A DNA stretch of 64,000 nucleotides, taken from assembly GCA_000333855.2 (NCBI GenBank), contig CM007338.1, positions 318,806 to 382,805 on the forward strand. Direction: 5' to 3'. The DNA comes from Endotrypanum monterogeii. Its lineage: Eukaryota > Euglenozoa > Kinetoplastea > Trypanosomatida > Trypanosomatidae. Of the stretch, positions 10,041-20,450 are shown one piece after another. The translations under genes were made by a program, and so were the position numbers. Position 1 is the first letter of the stretch. Each line of letters starts with the position of its first letter. Below the pieces are notes generated by a model. That model did no database searches, was not told the DNA's origin, and worked only from the letters and a program-made list of their open reading frames with translations.

Positions 10041-11000
10041 AATAGGTTGTCGTGGGGGGAGGAAGAAAAAATAAATTTTGTGCTCTTCTCTTTGGATTTG
10101 CGCAGGCGGTCGGGCGGAAGAGAAGAGTTGAGGAAGAATATATTAGTGTGTTCTCGCGGTGTACCAACGAAGTTCGTCATCTAAACATTACATATATTCA
10201 TGTGCAATACGAGCACACATCAGCACAAGCACACGTCCCTCTCCGTCCAGCTGTCCCCATTCTTTTTCCCCCTCTCCCAGCCGACCCTCCCTCCTCCTTA
10301 TTGCTCTTGTCTATCAGGCAAAAGTGAGCAATGCGGAAAGAAATGAAAGGGGAGGAGGAGAGGGGAAAAAATCTGAATTTTTTGCTGGCGTCAACCTAAC
10401 AGTCTTGGAGGGAAGCGAAAAATATTATCTACATAAATATACGTACGTATATATGTGAAGGAAAGAGAGATGGAAGAGGGAAACAGGAACACGTGTGCAG
10501 ACTAGACAGATGTGCATCTGGCTTAATGAGACGGAATGCGGTGCGCTGACAATCCACCCCAGGCACGGTCAAACCCGGGCCAGCTCTCGTGTGTGCTTCT
10601 TTGAATAGCCTCCGAGCTTCTTTTTCCCGAGTGAAGAAAAAAAAAGGGGGGAGAGGGGCGAAGCTGGAAACATTTTTTTTTTTTTGAGCGAGCTGCAAGA
10701 CTGGATTGAGGGCGGGGGAGGGGGGGGGCAATTACCCACATCACACGACAGTCCCTTCTTTTACTAGGCATGTGTGTGTGTGTGTGTGTGTAGCGTGATT
10801 CTCGGAACGTCTGAAGTGTCTAGACAGTACCTTCGCTCCACTATCGAGTGACCCCTCGCTTCCCTCCGCAAAGCTGGATACCCCCACGATGTTTCCCTAC
10901 TTTGAACCTCGGCGTGCCTCGGCGCGCGTTTCCCGGTTTGTTTGCTCGATCATCGCGCTTTCCTAACATCTCTTAAGGTGTCTTATCAGCATCATCATCA

Positions 11001-11045
11001 TCTCCTCCTCTTTCCCACGCCCGCATGCATGCGCACACGCTTAAG
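11001..11045 (+). promoter_or_regulatory. Candidate trans-splice acceptor with uORF downstream
   Basis: A C/T-rich tract is followed by AG at 11044-11045. The resulting leader includes an out-of-frame ATG at 11110 that opens a 26-codon frame running to a TAA at 11188-11190, overlapping the main start at 11129. Confidence 0.35.
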
Positions 11046-11128
11046 CCCCCCCGAAAAAAAAAAAAAACAGCGTCCACAAATAAATATACGCATAGTGTAT
11101 CCACTCGAAATGCTCGTGTGCTCTGATC

Positions 11129-12769
11129 ATGGAAGTGAATGCCTCGGTATTGGAACTCGCACACTCACCGCAGTCTGCTGTGCTTGGTAACGAACCCTCC
11201 ATCGCTCCGCAGGTATGGATGGTCGCCATGGAGGAACGGGTAGAGCGCCAAGCCACTCACACCGAAGAATTAGAGGCGAGATATGGAGTTAGGGCTCCCC
11301 CTGCTCGCCGCCAATTTAATGGGCCAGCGCCACGTCTACCCCCAGCGAGGCACTCAGTTCAGTTGGAGTCACACAGGGAGATCGAACTCTTCGCTGCGGA
11401 ATCGTGTGGCCACGGCGAGGGAGACTTGAGCCCCAAGACTCAGTCGATATGTCGGGTAGTTGCACCTTCAGAGCTGTCATCACAGTCAGCACCATCTTCT
11501 GGCCGTATAAGTGACTCTCGCCAGCGAAGGACTTGTACGCCGCCACATGAAGAGACACACGGCAACTCGGACTCTCTAGATCTCGCCTCTCTTTCGCATC
11601 CTCAAGCACGCCTCAATGGGTCACACATCAGTTCTGGTCGGACCGTGGTGCGGTACGAGGGGAAGGAGCCATGGGTGGCTGATAGGATCCGCCCTCCAGA
11701 TCGGGGCTGTGGCTCCTCCAGGCCAACAGCTGACACGTGTGTCGCTCTTCTGGACATTCTTCTTGAAGCCTGGGAGTGGTCGCACACATCCCCAACAACT
11801 ACCGTGAGAGATGGCATATCACGTCCACGGCGACAGCGGCCTGCCAGCGAAGAATACAAGTCGATGCAGCCTCAGTCTCAACAGCAGAACAAACTACACA
11901 TACTAGCCAAGCTGCGCGATGCACTGCGCGAGCTTCAGTCTTCCTACGAGACAGTCGCGGGCAGCGGCACACATATATCACTGGAGGCGATCCTACAGCT
12001 GCCACCGGAGACGTTGTTGCCAGTCATGATCCCCGGCGGTGGCACACCAGATGCCTACCCGCCCCCGCAGGGCCATCCTGGCAGCGGGCCTCCACGAAGC
12101 GCGGTCTGGCTCGAACTCTTATCTAGAAACTCCCTTGGTACGCTGTGGAATGCACTCATGGATGATGTAGACGCCTTCCACTATGTCCCGCGTGCCGCAG
12201 CAGAGACGCTCTGGGCAGCGGTGCTATGGATGCACGCTTGCACAACTCTTACTTTTCCCCAACAGAAATCTTCGACACGCCACGCGAGGCGTATAAAAGG
12301 GGTCGGCAGCCCGCGTCGATATGACCAAGCCAAGGCAAAGCGATCGCCTTGTACCGCAGGATCTCCTTCCACGCTGCAGCGCAGACCGGGACAGAGTGAT
12401 GAAGTGCCTGAGCAGCTGCGTCCCCCATTAGAGGGCCACCAGAGATGGCCTGCAGCCCACCCGAGATTATCTGAGTCGACGGCAAAAAATCAACTGAAGC
12501 AAGAGGAGCGGTGGGCATACCGGGTCTTGCCTGTCTGTGGAGAATGCACCGCGCCGACTGTGTACGACGATCTCTTTCCCTTGCCGACCGCCGTTTCCCC
12601 GTTCGTGGAACCCCCACGTCCCACAGCGATATCGCCGCCGCCGTCGTCGTCGTCGTGGGACGAAGAGGGCAGAAGTGCTGCCACAGCAGATTCACCGATT
12701 GGCAAGCAAACGGTCGCACTCCTTCACTTCTACACCGGACCTGCACGCAGACCGAGGTCTCTGGTGTAA
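11129..12769 (+). CDS. Hypothetical protein, no recognised domain
   Basis: 546 residues from the ATG at 11129. I do not recognise a family. Much of the protein is polar low complexity (Arg, Pro, Ser, His rich). Three stretches look ordered and helical: about residues 200-215 (VALLDILLEAWEW), 250-275 (LAKLRDALRELQSSYETV) and 325-375, which contains the hydrophobic stretch AAAETLWAAVLWMHACTTLTF. No signal peptide or clear membrane segment is seen. In-frame Met31 and Met34 are possible alternative starts, because an upstream ATG at 11110 in another frame would compete with Met1 if it lies in the mature mRNA. Reality is supported by length, an ATG start, position in the array and a pyrimidine tract with AG upstream. 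Function cannot be stated. Confidence 0.65.
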   Translation: MEVNASVLELAHSPQSAVLGNEPSIAPQVWMVAMEERVERQATHTEELEARYGVRAPPARRQFNGPAPRLPPARHSVQLESHREIELFAAESCGHGEGDLSPKTQSICRVVAPSELSSQSAPSSGRISDSRQRRTCTPPHEETHGNSDSLDLASLSHPQARLNGSHISSGRTVVRYEGKEPWVADRIRPPDRGCGSSRPTADTCVALLDILLEAWEWSHTSPTTTVRDGISRPRRQRPASEEYKSMQPQSQQQNKLHILAKLRDALRELQSSYETVAGSGTHISLEAILQLPPETLLPVMIPGGGTPDAYPPPQGHPGSGPPRSAVWLELLSRNSLGTLWNALMDDVDAFHYVPRAAAETLWAAVLWMHACTTLTFPQQKSSTRHARRIKGVGSPRRYDQAKAKRSPCTAGSPSTLQRRPGQSDEVPEQLRPPLEGHQRWPAAHPRLSESTAKNQLKQEERWAYRVLPVCGECTAPTVYDDLFPLPTAVSPFVEPPRPTAISPPPSSSSWDEEGRSAATADSPIGKQTVALLHFYTGPARRPRSLV

Positions 12770-13484
12770 AGAAACGATGCTGTCAGGTATGCAAGCGCCC
12801 TCTCCCCTCCCCTCCTTTCGATCGACCTACAAAGCTCTCCATCTATCAGCTCTGTGAGCGTCTCCGTGTATCGCATTCGCAGAGGCCGAGCCCATGATTG
12901 GACACCTCTGCTTCTCTTCTTTTGCGCCAGTAAGCTTTCCTCACTGCTTTGTTCATCTGCTCCCTAACACACACACACGCACACACACACGTTTCCGGTG
13001 AAAAGAAATACTAATAACCATTCCCTCAAAGTAGCAGTTGTGCAGGGAGGGGGCAGAGATGAATGCAGCAGCGGCGGCACATAAATTTCCTGTTTGGATA
13101 TCACGTGCCTCACACCAGCCTTGTTAATCATTTTTTTTTTTGTACCGTGTGACTCTTCTTTGGTCCCCAAGGTCACCAACACGCGCGCGCATCCCCTTCC
13201 CCCCCCCCCCCGCAAAAAAAAAAAAATCGTTCAGCATGACCGACATCACGTACTCCTCTCCCTCCGCTTCCTCTCCAAAATGCAAAGACGCACACGCACA
13301 CGCCGACCGCTTTGCGCTTTTTTTTTCTTTTTTTTTGAGTATTTTCACGATCCTCGAGAACGGCTCCTAGGGAAAACGTATCACACATTGAGTGACCCTA
13401 TCCAGCCGCGACTTGCAGGCATCACCAAAGCTGGCATTGAGCAAGCGCTGAGCTCCTGCCGTCTCTGGGCGTACTTGGGGTATC
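12770..13484. other. Intergenic region
   Basis: Spacer with a (CA)n-rich stretch at 12966-12990, poly-T at about 13129-13141, poly-C followed by poly-A at 13200-13226 and a long T-rich acceptor tract at 13317-13336. No gene is supported. Confidence 0.6.
13317..13339 (+). promoter_or_regulatory. Candidate trans-splice acceptor, zinc-finger gene
   Basis: A nearly pure T tract is followed by AG at 13338-13339. There is no ATG between this site and the start codon at 13485, a 5' UTR of about 145 nt. Confidence 0.5.
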
Positions 13485-13817
13485 ATGTCGAATTTTGCGT
13501 GGGGGTCGTCGTCTTCCGCCGTTGGGGAAGAACCAGCGGCACCCGCCTTGTCCTCGCTCAAGCCCACAGACCGCTTCTCTTTCTACTGTGATGTGTGCAA
13601 CATTCAGTTTTCGAGCTCGCATGCCGCCGAGGCGCACAAAGCCAGCCGTAAGCACAAAATAAAAAGCGGTGAGCTTGAGTGGGATGAGCGACATTACAAA
13701 AAAGATGGGGATGTGACCTCCGATGACGTCTGGGCACTCGTGAAGCGCAAACAGGCCGAGCTGCAGGTCATCCCATGGAGTGAGCTCAAGTATCGTGAAG
13801 AACAAAACACTAACTGA
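13485..13817 (+). CDS. Small matrin/U1-type C2H2 zinc-finger protein
   Basis: 110 residues. It has one zinc finger with Cys35, Cys38, His51 and His57, spacing C-x2-C-x12-H-x5-H. The long His-His spacing is characteristic of matrin/U1-like/JAZ fingers, which usually bind RNA, often structured RNA, in splicing or RNA-processing proteins. The finger lies in the middle, after a Ser/Ala-rich N-terminus and before a charged helical tail (DVWALVKRKQAELQVIPWSEL). The start is secure because it is the first ATG after the T tract. The partner and target RNA are unknown, and I cannot match it to a named spliceosomal protein. Family level is well supported; the biological role is inference. Confidence 0.8.
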   Translation: MSNFAWGSSSSAVGEEPAAPALSSLKPTDRFSFYCDVCNIQFSSSHAAEAHKASRKHKIKSGELEWDERHYKKDGDVTSDDVWALVKRKQAELQVIPWSELKYREEQNTN

Positions 13818-15338
13818 GAGAAAGCGGTGGAATGCCGCCGTCGGCACCCGGCTTCGTGCACTGGAGGTGCACTGCTCTTGTAGTTGCTGAGGTTGGTGCG
13901 GCCAAAGGGAAAGCCGTCAGACGATCTGGGAGTGTCAATGAGTAATTTTTGACATGGAAAGATTGCATATACATTGATCCCCCAACACCAACGGGATGTG
14001 TGCTAATGAAAAAGGGACATCGGAGGCGAGCACCCACACGCACAAGCAGACGGTTTCCGGTTTTGATGCGATGACTCGTTTCTCTTCCCAACCTCTTCCT
14101 CCCTGTTTTTTTTTTTTAATCCCACCGTCCGTGTGGGAGCGATGGGGGGGGGGAAGGATGAGACTTTGCTCGAAGATGAGAGGACGGCTGCGTATCGCGC
14201 ACTGCTGCACCCGCTTTTTTTGTTAAATATTTCCTGTGATGAGTCTCACTCATATTGAAGGAAATAGAAATGAATATGCCAGGCAATTGCTGCGCACCCT
14301 TACAGGGGAGGGGAGGAAGGAGAGGCGCTCTTGTTGATCGCCTCGACTTTGCACTGCCGATGCTGCTTGATTGATGCCTCCTTTTTGGGGGGGGGGGTTG
14401 AGTTGGGGGTTTCTTTTACATTGAAAAAAAAAAAAAGTTGTCTCCCTCCCCTCTACCCTGTCCTCTCTCCGGGCATATTCCCTCATACACCTGTTGGCCT
14501 GCTACACCAGCGCAAGCACACTCACATCTCGTCCATCTCTTTCTCTGACGCCTCCAGCAAGCCGCCACACACACACACACAAAGAAAAAAAAACATAAAA
14601 CAACCCCCGCTCTGCAATCCCTAAAGCAGTACAACTGTTCATCATTATTCCTCTGAGACAAAAGCATTCTGCTTTCCCCCTCCCCCGACTCGGCACCTAC
14701 TGTTCCGCCACAGGTCTTGTGCGACACGAGTGCTCAGTGCTCACACATCAGAGAACACCCACAATACACTTGGGTTGATCATGTGAACGAGCCAGTGTCC
14801 ATAGAAGGAGCTATATATATATAACTTTTTTTTTCGATCAGCTCTATAGGAGCCCTCAGGTCAGCAACAGCCCGCCTTCCTCCTTCACCCCCGTTCTCCC
14901 ACATTGTCTTCACCAATATATATATAAAGATTTCTGACACCGTCCTGACTACACGAGTGTGTGTGTGTGTGTGTGCGTGTGTACAAGCAACTTTCCGTAT
15001 AGACACGAGCACGTGCTCGTATTTCCTTTTGATTGCATTAGTGATTCGCTTTTATTTTTTTACTGGTGTGCTCTCATCGTGGAGACGCAAAAAAAAAAAA
15101 GGACGCAAGCAGCCACTAGCTACTCCAGGAGTCCGCTCTCTCTTTCTAGATGGTGTAAGCGCCTGGCAACGGTTGTGACAAGCCTCGGCGGTTGCCTTCT
15201 CTCCCTTACCCAAATCCCTCACAGCATCTTTTTTTTTTTTTTGCACATCGCAGACGACAGTCGGGGGATATAGCAGTCTGGCTCAGGAATAGAAAAAGAA
15301 TAAGAGAAATCTGATATAAAAAAAAGGAAGACAAGGAT
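13818..15338. other. Intergenic region zinc-finger gene / FAZ-PDZ gene
   Basis: 1.5 kb spacer. It contains poly-T at 14105-14117, poly-G at about 14388-14397, poly-A at 14425-14436, a (CA)n run near 14567-14580, short (TA)n tracts near 14812-14823 and 14919-14927, (TG)n at about 14957-14973 and a T tract at 15229-15242. No coding frame with a domain was found. Confidence 0.6.
15227..15253 (+). promoter_or_regulatory. Candidate trans-splice acceptor, FAZ-PDZ gene
   Basis: A T run is followed by AG at 15252-15253. The 85-nt leader has no ATG before 15339. Confidence 0.5.
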
Positions 15339-18300
15339 ATGGCCACAATGAGAAACCGAGACGCCGATGTGTACAGCGACGTGGCAGATGTTCTGGGCAT
15401 GTTGTGCGACCCGCTATGTGCGTACCTGGCAGCTATGCAAGACGGTGATCACGGTGCACGCGACAGCCAAAACGCATTAGGGCATGTGTCCCTCTCCTCG
15501 ATCAACACCACTGTCACCACTGAAATCTCTACAAAGCAAAAATACATCAGGGAACATGTACCTATCCTTTTGGATTTGTGTTCGTCCGTGCAGTGCCAGC
15601 TGCACAAGATCGCTTTCTTGCTCTGTCAGACGTCGAGGGTCATTGAAACTGGTGGTACCTCAAACGTGTCTGACAGCGAAACTAGCCGTGTGATGACAGA
15701 GGCGCGCAATGAGATCGCATGTGCCCTTGTCACCCGAAAACTTGGTGATGTGATGGAGAATGCTCACATGATGCGTGGACTTGTGAATCTCCAACAGCGA
15801 CAACAGCGACACAAATTCGAGTCACACTCGTCTCTGACGAGCCTGCGAAGCTCACGGGACGAAAATGACGGGGCGCCTCGAATGGAGCAACTCGTTCGCC
15901 TGATGCTGTACAATCTTGAGGAGACGGAGCAACTTTTGCGCATCGCATATCCAGAGGAACAAATTTCTCGTGATGTCATCGAGGAGGGAAACGAAGCTGG
16001 CGGCCGTTCACCGTCGTTGAACTCCTCAGTGATGCACCGCACTCACACACATCCGTGTGGGAAATATCAATCCTACAATGGCAGTGATCTCGATCGCGAA
16101 GGCAGTCACGCAAATCGGAGAAGTACTACAGCTCCTCCTGGCACTGTGCGCTACATGCGCAGCAGCAGCAGCAGCAGCTATAGCAGCAGCGATACGGGCA
16201 AGTGGGGCGCGTCGCCACTCTCCCCGCGCAGCTCCGTCAACACAACACCATACGTCCAACACAGCTCTTCTCTCGACAAAATAAACTGCATCCTTGGTAG
16301 TTGTGCCTCACCAAGTCCAGTCAACCACAGAAGTGGCAGCAAAAGACTACATGCCGTGCGCCGTCCCAGCACAAACTCGCCATCGTCGACTGGCCCCCAC
16401 TCAAGAGAAGTGATCTTGGAGTGGTCAGGACAAACAGAGCCGTCCTCACTGTCGCTGCATTCGACCGCCTGTGTGCAGACGACGCCCTCGCGGCATATCT
16501 CACTCCCCACTGTTGAGCCCTTTGAATTTGATGACCAGGACTCCATCCTTTGCGAGTCTGTTATTGGAGACACGTCAGAGAAACCGAAACAAGATACGCG
16601 TGCACCTGACAGCTTAATATCAAATCCTGTGCTTCCGCGGGGCAGCACTAAGATTGACGACAACAGGCGCAGCGTCAACGACCACAGAAGAAACACTCTC
16701 GCCCCACTGCAGCGCATCAATAGCGGTGATGGCTGCAACGTTATGCAACTTGCCCCGTTCGGGTACCGGCGCTCATCACTGACAAGTTGGAGGCGCTCCC
16801 CTTCATCCTCGGCCTCAACGATATCGACGACCCTCACCGAGATCGAAAGGTTCGACACAAGCTCCGGTGTGCCAACAAACCTCAGGCCAGAGCTGGCCAA
16901 CTCCGCGACTGCCTCGATACTCACCATGAACACCAGTCTCGCCGATGCGTTGCGCGCCAATCAGAAAGAGGCGTTACCTAGGGTCTTGACCCCGGCAGGT
17001 GACCGCAACAAGGGCGATTGTGCGAGTGTCCCCAACCACTCGACACCGCCGCTTGGAGTCGGAGGCGCAGCCCGGGCGCTGCCAGTGTGCGTAGGTCTTC
17101 CTCCCCGCTCTCCGCGACAGCAGAACGTCCCGCTTCTTCCCACCAGGTCGCTCTCTACGTTCGCCGAGGAACACCCAAGGGACGCGCCAGATCACCACCC
17201 TCCCATGGATCCTACCGCGCGTGTAACGACTCATCACACGCAGCGACTCCCGGGAGAGCTCTGGGGTGCCATTATTGACGACCACAGCACCACGATAGCG
17301 AACTTCTTCCGCGAAGATCTTCTAAACCTCTTCAATTACGGTGGAGATATGATCGTACTTCAGAGCGCGGACGTGCAAGATGTGCGCTTCACCGCTGCAG
17401 GGGCGGGGCTAGACATCCGCGTACAGCTAGAGCACTACTGTACACTGTCGGAGGCTGAGATAAATACGCGACTCAACCTCTGCACGTACCCGCTTCTGGT
17501 TCAGCTCTACGAAGATTTCTTTGCGGAATACCAGGCCAATGAGTTCGACTCCATCCAAAGCAGCATGACAACCACGCTCGGCAGCGAAGCCTCACACGAC
17601 AGCGACGCACCTTCTACCACAAGCCGCTGTGCGAGTAGCAGGGAAGACGCAGAAGAAATCGAGAGGAGTCACAAGCACGTGGAGGAGTGCCTGTCGAGTC
17701 TCACGAGTGGCCGGAACTCTGTCTTGCTCGATGCGGAGGGAGAGGTGGAGAGGTGCACGTCACCATCGCTGACCAGTGCAAAGTCAAGCAAAGGATTCAT
17801 TGAGGATAGATCAGCGGAAGCGTCCAAGGTCTTCAGCATGCCGAGCGGGGAAAACTCTGTGGAGACGGACGGTGAAAATATGAAAGGGGATCAATGTGAT
17901 GACTCCACCAACAATGCTCTTTCTGGCTGCGGTGATGAAGAGAATGTAAGTCTTTTCAGTGGGATGGCGGTAGTGCCGTCGGTGTCTCGCCACGTGCACA
18001 CAGTGCGCATTCCTGGCGCACATTGGAAGCGACTGCTGGCCTCCTCTGTACCGGAGAAGGATTCCTTGGCGGCGGCGTTCGTGCAGGACACTGGCTTTGC
18101 CCTTAGTGTGTTGCCGTCTGAGGCTCGTGCGACGTGCCAGGAAATTCGATTCTCTTCAGGCAGTCTGATTGTAGACTTTCTCTGGGACAACGCGGAGTTG
18201 TACCCGGGATCGGTGCCTCTCTCGGCGCTGGAGATCGACACGGCGCTTCAGAACTGCCCTTTCCCGTCGGTGCGCGCCCTATACGCCAGCGCATGTGCAA

Positions 18301-20450
18301 CACTTCATCTCGACAACGATCTTTCTTCGGTGACCGCGGCAAAGCGCGCGGACTCCTCCGGCAACAATTGCGGCGGCGCCCTCGAACCTCGCGCTGCCCG
18401 TCTCGATCTGCCAAACGAATTGGGTCTACGCTTTGCAGCAGATCAGAGCGCCAAGTTGGCCTCTGATCGGAGGAGCAGGACGGAGGAAGGGGAGAATGCG
18501 GTGACACGGACATCCACGTCAAACTGGGAACATACCAGTCCAAAAGAGAGCGCGCTACAGCAAAGGCAGCGAGTGGCATTGGCGTCGTCCTTCCAACGGA
18601 ATGATAGTGCCACGTCCGGTGAGTCTCTGGAGGCAGGGCCTCGTGTTGCCGCACCCCAGCCAATGGCAGGCCCTCCTACCCATCTGCGGAAAGATCAGCT
18701 ACCACAGCGACATGAGGCGAGCCGTCCGGTGAGCAAACCCCACTTCGGCAATACAAAAAAATATCCCGCCACAGCAACTGACCCTTCGAAAACGAAGGTG
18801 GCCGCGCATCGCACCATGCCCAACCCTTCACAGAACCCGAAGACGTTGAGCAAACCTGCTGCCCCCCAACGACTCTCGGAGTGTGCACCACGTCACCCGA
18901 ATCCACCTCTCTTAGAACAGGAGGCTGGCATTGACATCCCCACTGCGAGAACTGTGTGTGCATCGTGCCCTCCCCTCTCCTCCCCGCGTGCACATAAGCA
19001 AACGGAGCCGAGTGCTGCTTCGGGGGTGATGGGCCTTCGCAACCCAACAGAAAGCGGCCCTGCAGCGTTGAAAAATACTACACCTCGCGACCGCACTGCA
19101 TCATCGACCCCACACACCTCTCCCTTGCCAGCCTCCCCATCTCTGACGCTCGCCGGCCCAAAGCCGCCTGGGCTGACAATGCAGCAGAAGACCGAGAAAA
19201 GCACCGCGGTCCCTAACATCACGAAAACCGCCAGCCCTGTCGTGGCAGCCTCGCTTCAACCAACCCCACTCCATACTGAACACACTAGCAGGCACTCGGC
19301 TCCCCTCAAGTCGACGACGAGATCGTCAGCGGCATCGTCCTCCTCCTCCATGCTGGAAACATCGGAAGCTGCTGCTGTGCAAGTGCCATTGGCTGTCGTC
19401 CCAGTGACCGAGGTGCCTTCTCAGCAGAAGTCTCGCTATTCCACGGATTCGGCCCCGATTTCCCCACACCACTCACCTCGAATCACCGAAAGCTCCTCCA
19501 AGGCCTCGGAGCCAGAGTGTGGACCTCTCGTGAGCACGACGTCATCAACTGCGAGGGACAGAATTTCCTCCCTCTACACCGTCTATCGACTTTCGAGTGA
19601 GCATATCGCCGGAATGGGAGAGCCGAGGGGAATCGAGGCGATCTGGACTACTGACAGCGCCCATCGTCGTTTTCAGGACGGAAAATTGTTACACACGGAT
19701 GCCGTTGACGATACTCATGCCGCTCATGAAAAACACAGCATAGTTGTTGGTAGCTCCAATCTGCTTTGGGTACGAGAGCTGGGCCTGCAACTCGATCATC
19801 TCACCGTTGTGCAGGTGCGGCGTGGCTCTGCAGCTGCGCGGGCCAATGTGCAGCCGGGTGACACGTTGCGCGCGGTGGAGGGGAAGATGCTTCTCTCCCA
19901 GCGCGACTTGCAGTCTGCCGTGTCGCAGCAGCAGCTCCGCCACGAGGATGGGGAACGCATCGTGTTCCTGACAGCGGTCACCAGTCGCGGTGTGCCTGCA
20001 ATGTATCGTCTTCGCATCCCACCTTTTCACCACGATACGGCGGCAGCACAGCCTGATGGACCATCTGGTGCTGGTGTGGAACCTGTGCGCAATTTGAAGC
20101 CTGTATCACATCCTCGTTCGGGGGGTGCAGTGCGACAAAGTAAACCCACAACACCAAGGCAGCCGATATCCTCCCCAAATCATATATCGACCCCGGCAGG
20201 ATGCGCGCTAGTGCAGCAGCAGCAACCACCACACCACACTAAGCATAAAGTGGCTCGAGCTCCAGCACGAAGGTCAGCGCCTGTGTCTGCGCGAGCTCGC
20301 GTGAGCAGTATCGATGCCAGGAGGCGTGAAAGCGCCAGGTGTACAAGCCGCACCAGCGGACCCCTGCTGCGTCACACAGAAGCACCCGACCTGATTCATT
20401 CCGTGGCCACTGGATGGGGCCGCGCTGGGGTGTCGCCTCAGTCGCTTTAA
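15339..20450 (+). CDS. Large protein with two FAZ1-type domains and a PDZ domain
   Basis: 1,703 residues; a second ATG occurs three codons in. Residues 1-210 are mostly helical. Long Ser/Pro/Thr-rich disordered regions separate three ordered blocks. Block A (about 636-727, starting LPGELWGAIIDDH) and block B (about 886-987, starting IPGAHWKRLLASS) align with each other: both have PG-x2-W, then F-x2-D, an I/V-RF strand followed by a short hydrophobic strand, then an E-I-x-T-x-L motif, C-x2-P and a closing LY. This pattern matches, as I recall it, the conserved domain of the flagellar attachment zone protein FAZ1 and other trypanosomatid cytoskeletal proteins. Block C (about 1471-1555) looks like a PDZ domain, with LGLQL in the peptide-binding loop and the QPGDTLRAVEGK segment. 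I infer a cytoskeletal or flagellum-associated scaffold. No membrane segment is seen. Confidence 0.75.
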   Translation: MATMRNRDADVYSDVADVLGMLCDPLCAYLAAMQDGDHGARDSQNALGHVSLSSINTTVTTEISTKQKYIREHVPILLDLCSSVQCQLHKIAFLLCQTSRVIETGGTSNVSDSETSRVMTEARNEIACALVTRKLGDVMENAHMMRGLVNLQQRQQRHKFESHSSLTSLRSSRDENDGAPRMEQLVRLMLYNLEETEQLLRIAYPEEQISRDVIEEGNEAGGRSPSLNSSVMHRTHTHPCGKYQSYNGSDLDREGSHANRRSTTAPPGTVRYMRSSSSSSYSSSDTGKWGASPLSPRSSVNTTPYVQHSSSLDKINCILGSCASPSPVNHRSGSKRLHAVRRPSTNSPSSTGPHSREVILEWSGQTEPSSLSLHSTACVQTTPSRHISLPTVEPFEFDDQDSILCESVIGDTSEKPKQDTRAPDSLISNPVLPRGSTKIDDNRRSVNDHRRNTLAPLQRINSGDGCNVMQLAPFGYRRSSLTSWRRSPSSSASTISTTLTEIERFDTSSGVPTNLRPELANSATASILTMNTSLADALRANQKEALPRVLTPAGDRNKGDCASVPNHSTPPLGVGGAARALPVCVGLPPRSPRQQNVPLLPTRSLSTFAEEHPRDAPDHHPPMDPTARVTTHHTQRLPGELWGAIIDDHSTTIANFFREDLLNLFNYGGDMIVLQSADVQDVRFTAAGAGLDIRVQLEHYCTLSEAEINTRLNLCTYPLLVQLYEDFFAEYQANEFDSIQSSMTTTLGSEASHDSDAPSTTSRCASSREDAEEIERSHKHVEECLSSLTSGRNSVLLDAEGEVERCTSPSLTSAKSSKGFIEDRSAEASKVFSMPSGENSVETDGENMKGDQCDDSTNNALSGCGDEENVSLFSGMAVVPSVSRHVHTVRIPGAHWKRLLASSVPEKDSLAAAFVQDTGFALSVLPSEARATCQEIRFSSGSLIVDFLWDNAELYPGSVPLSALEIDTALQNCPFPSVRALYASACATLHLDNDLSSVTAAKRADSSGNNCGGALEPRAARLDLPNELGLRFAADQSAKLASDRRSRTEEGENAVTRTSTSNWEHTSPKESALQQRQRVALASSFQRNDSATSGESLEAGPRVAAPQPMAGPPTHLRKDQLPQRHEASRPVSKPHFGNTKKYPATATDPSKTKVAAHRTMPNPSQNPKTLSKPAAPQRLSECAPRHPNPPLLEQEAGIDIPTARTVCASCPPLSSPRAHKQTEPSAASGVMGLRNPTESGPAALKNTTPRDRTASSTPHTSPLPASPSLTLAGPKPPGLTMQQKTEKSTAVPNITKTASPVVAASLQPTPLHTEHTSRHSAPLKSTTRSSAASSSSSMLETSEAAAVQVPLAVVPVTEVPSQQKSRYSTDSAPISPHHSPRITESSSKASEPECGPLVSTTSSTARDRISSLYTVYRLSSEHIAGMGEPRGIEAIWTTDSAHRRFQDGKLLHTDAVDDTHAAHEKHSIVVGSSNLLWVRELGLQLDHLTVVQVRRGSAAARANVQPGDTLRAVEGKMLLSQRDLQSAVSQQQLRHEDGERIVFLTAVTSRGVPAMYRLRIPPFHHDTAAAQPDGPSGAGVEPVRNLKPVSHPRSGGAVRQSKPTTPRQPISSPNHISTPAGCALVQQQQPPHHTKHKVARAPARRSAPVSARARVSSIDARRRESARCTSRTSGPLLRHTEAPDLIHSVATGWGRAGVSPQSL

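Larger units (their letters stand above)
9197..11128. other. Intergenic region EF-Tu / unknown protein
   Basis: 1.9 kb of spacer without a supported gene. It holds poly-T runs at 9418-9433 and 9537-9548, (TA)n at 10008-10033, (TG)n at about 10770-10792, poly-G near 10719-10728 and poly-A near 11056-11068. Open frames start at GTG or TTG and are compositionally simple. Confidence 0.6.

Noticed and set aside
16178..16960. 260-codon minus-strand frame
   Set aside because: Fully antisense to the FAZ-PDZ gene in GC-rich coding DNA, a typical shadow frame; all credible genes are on the + strand.
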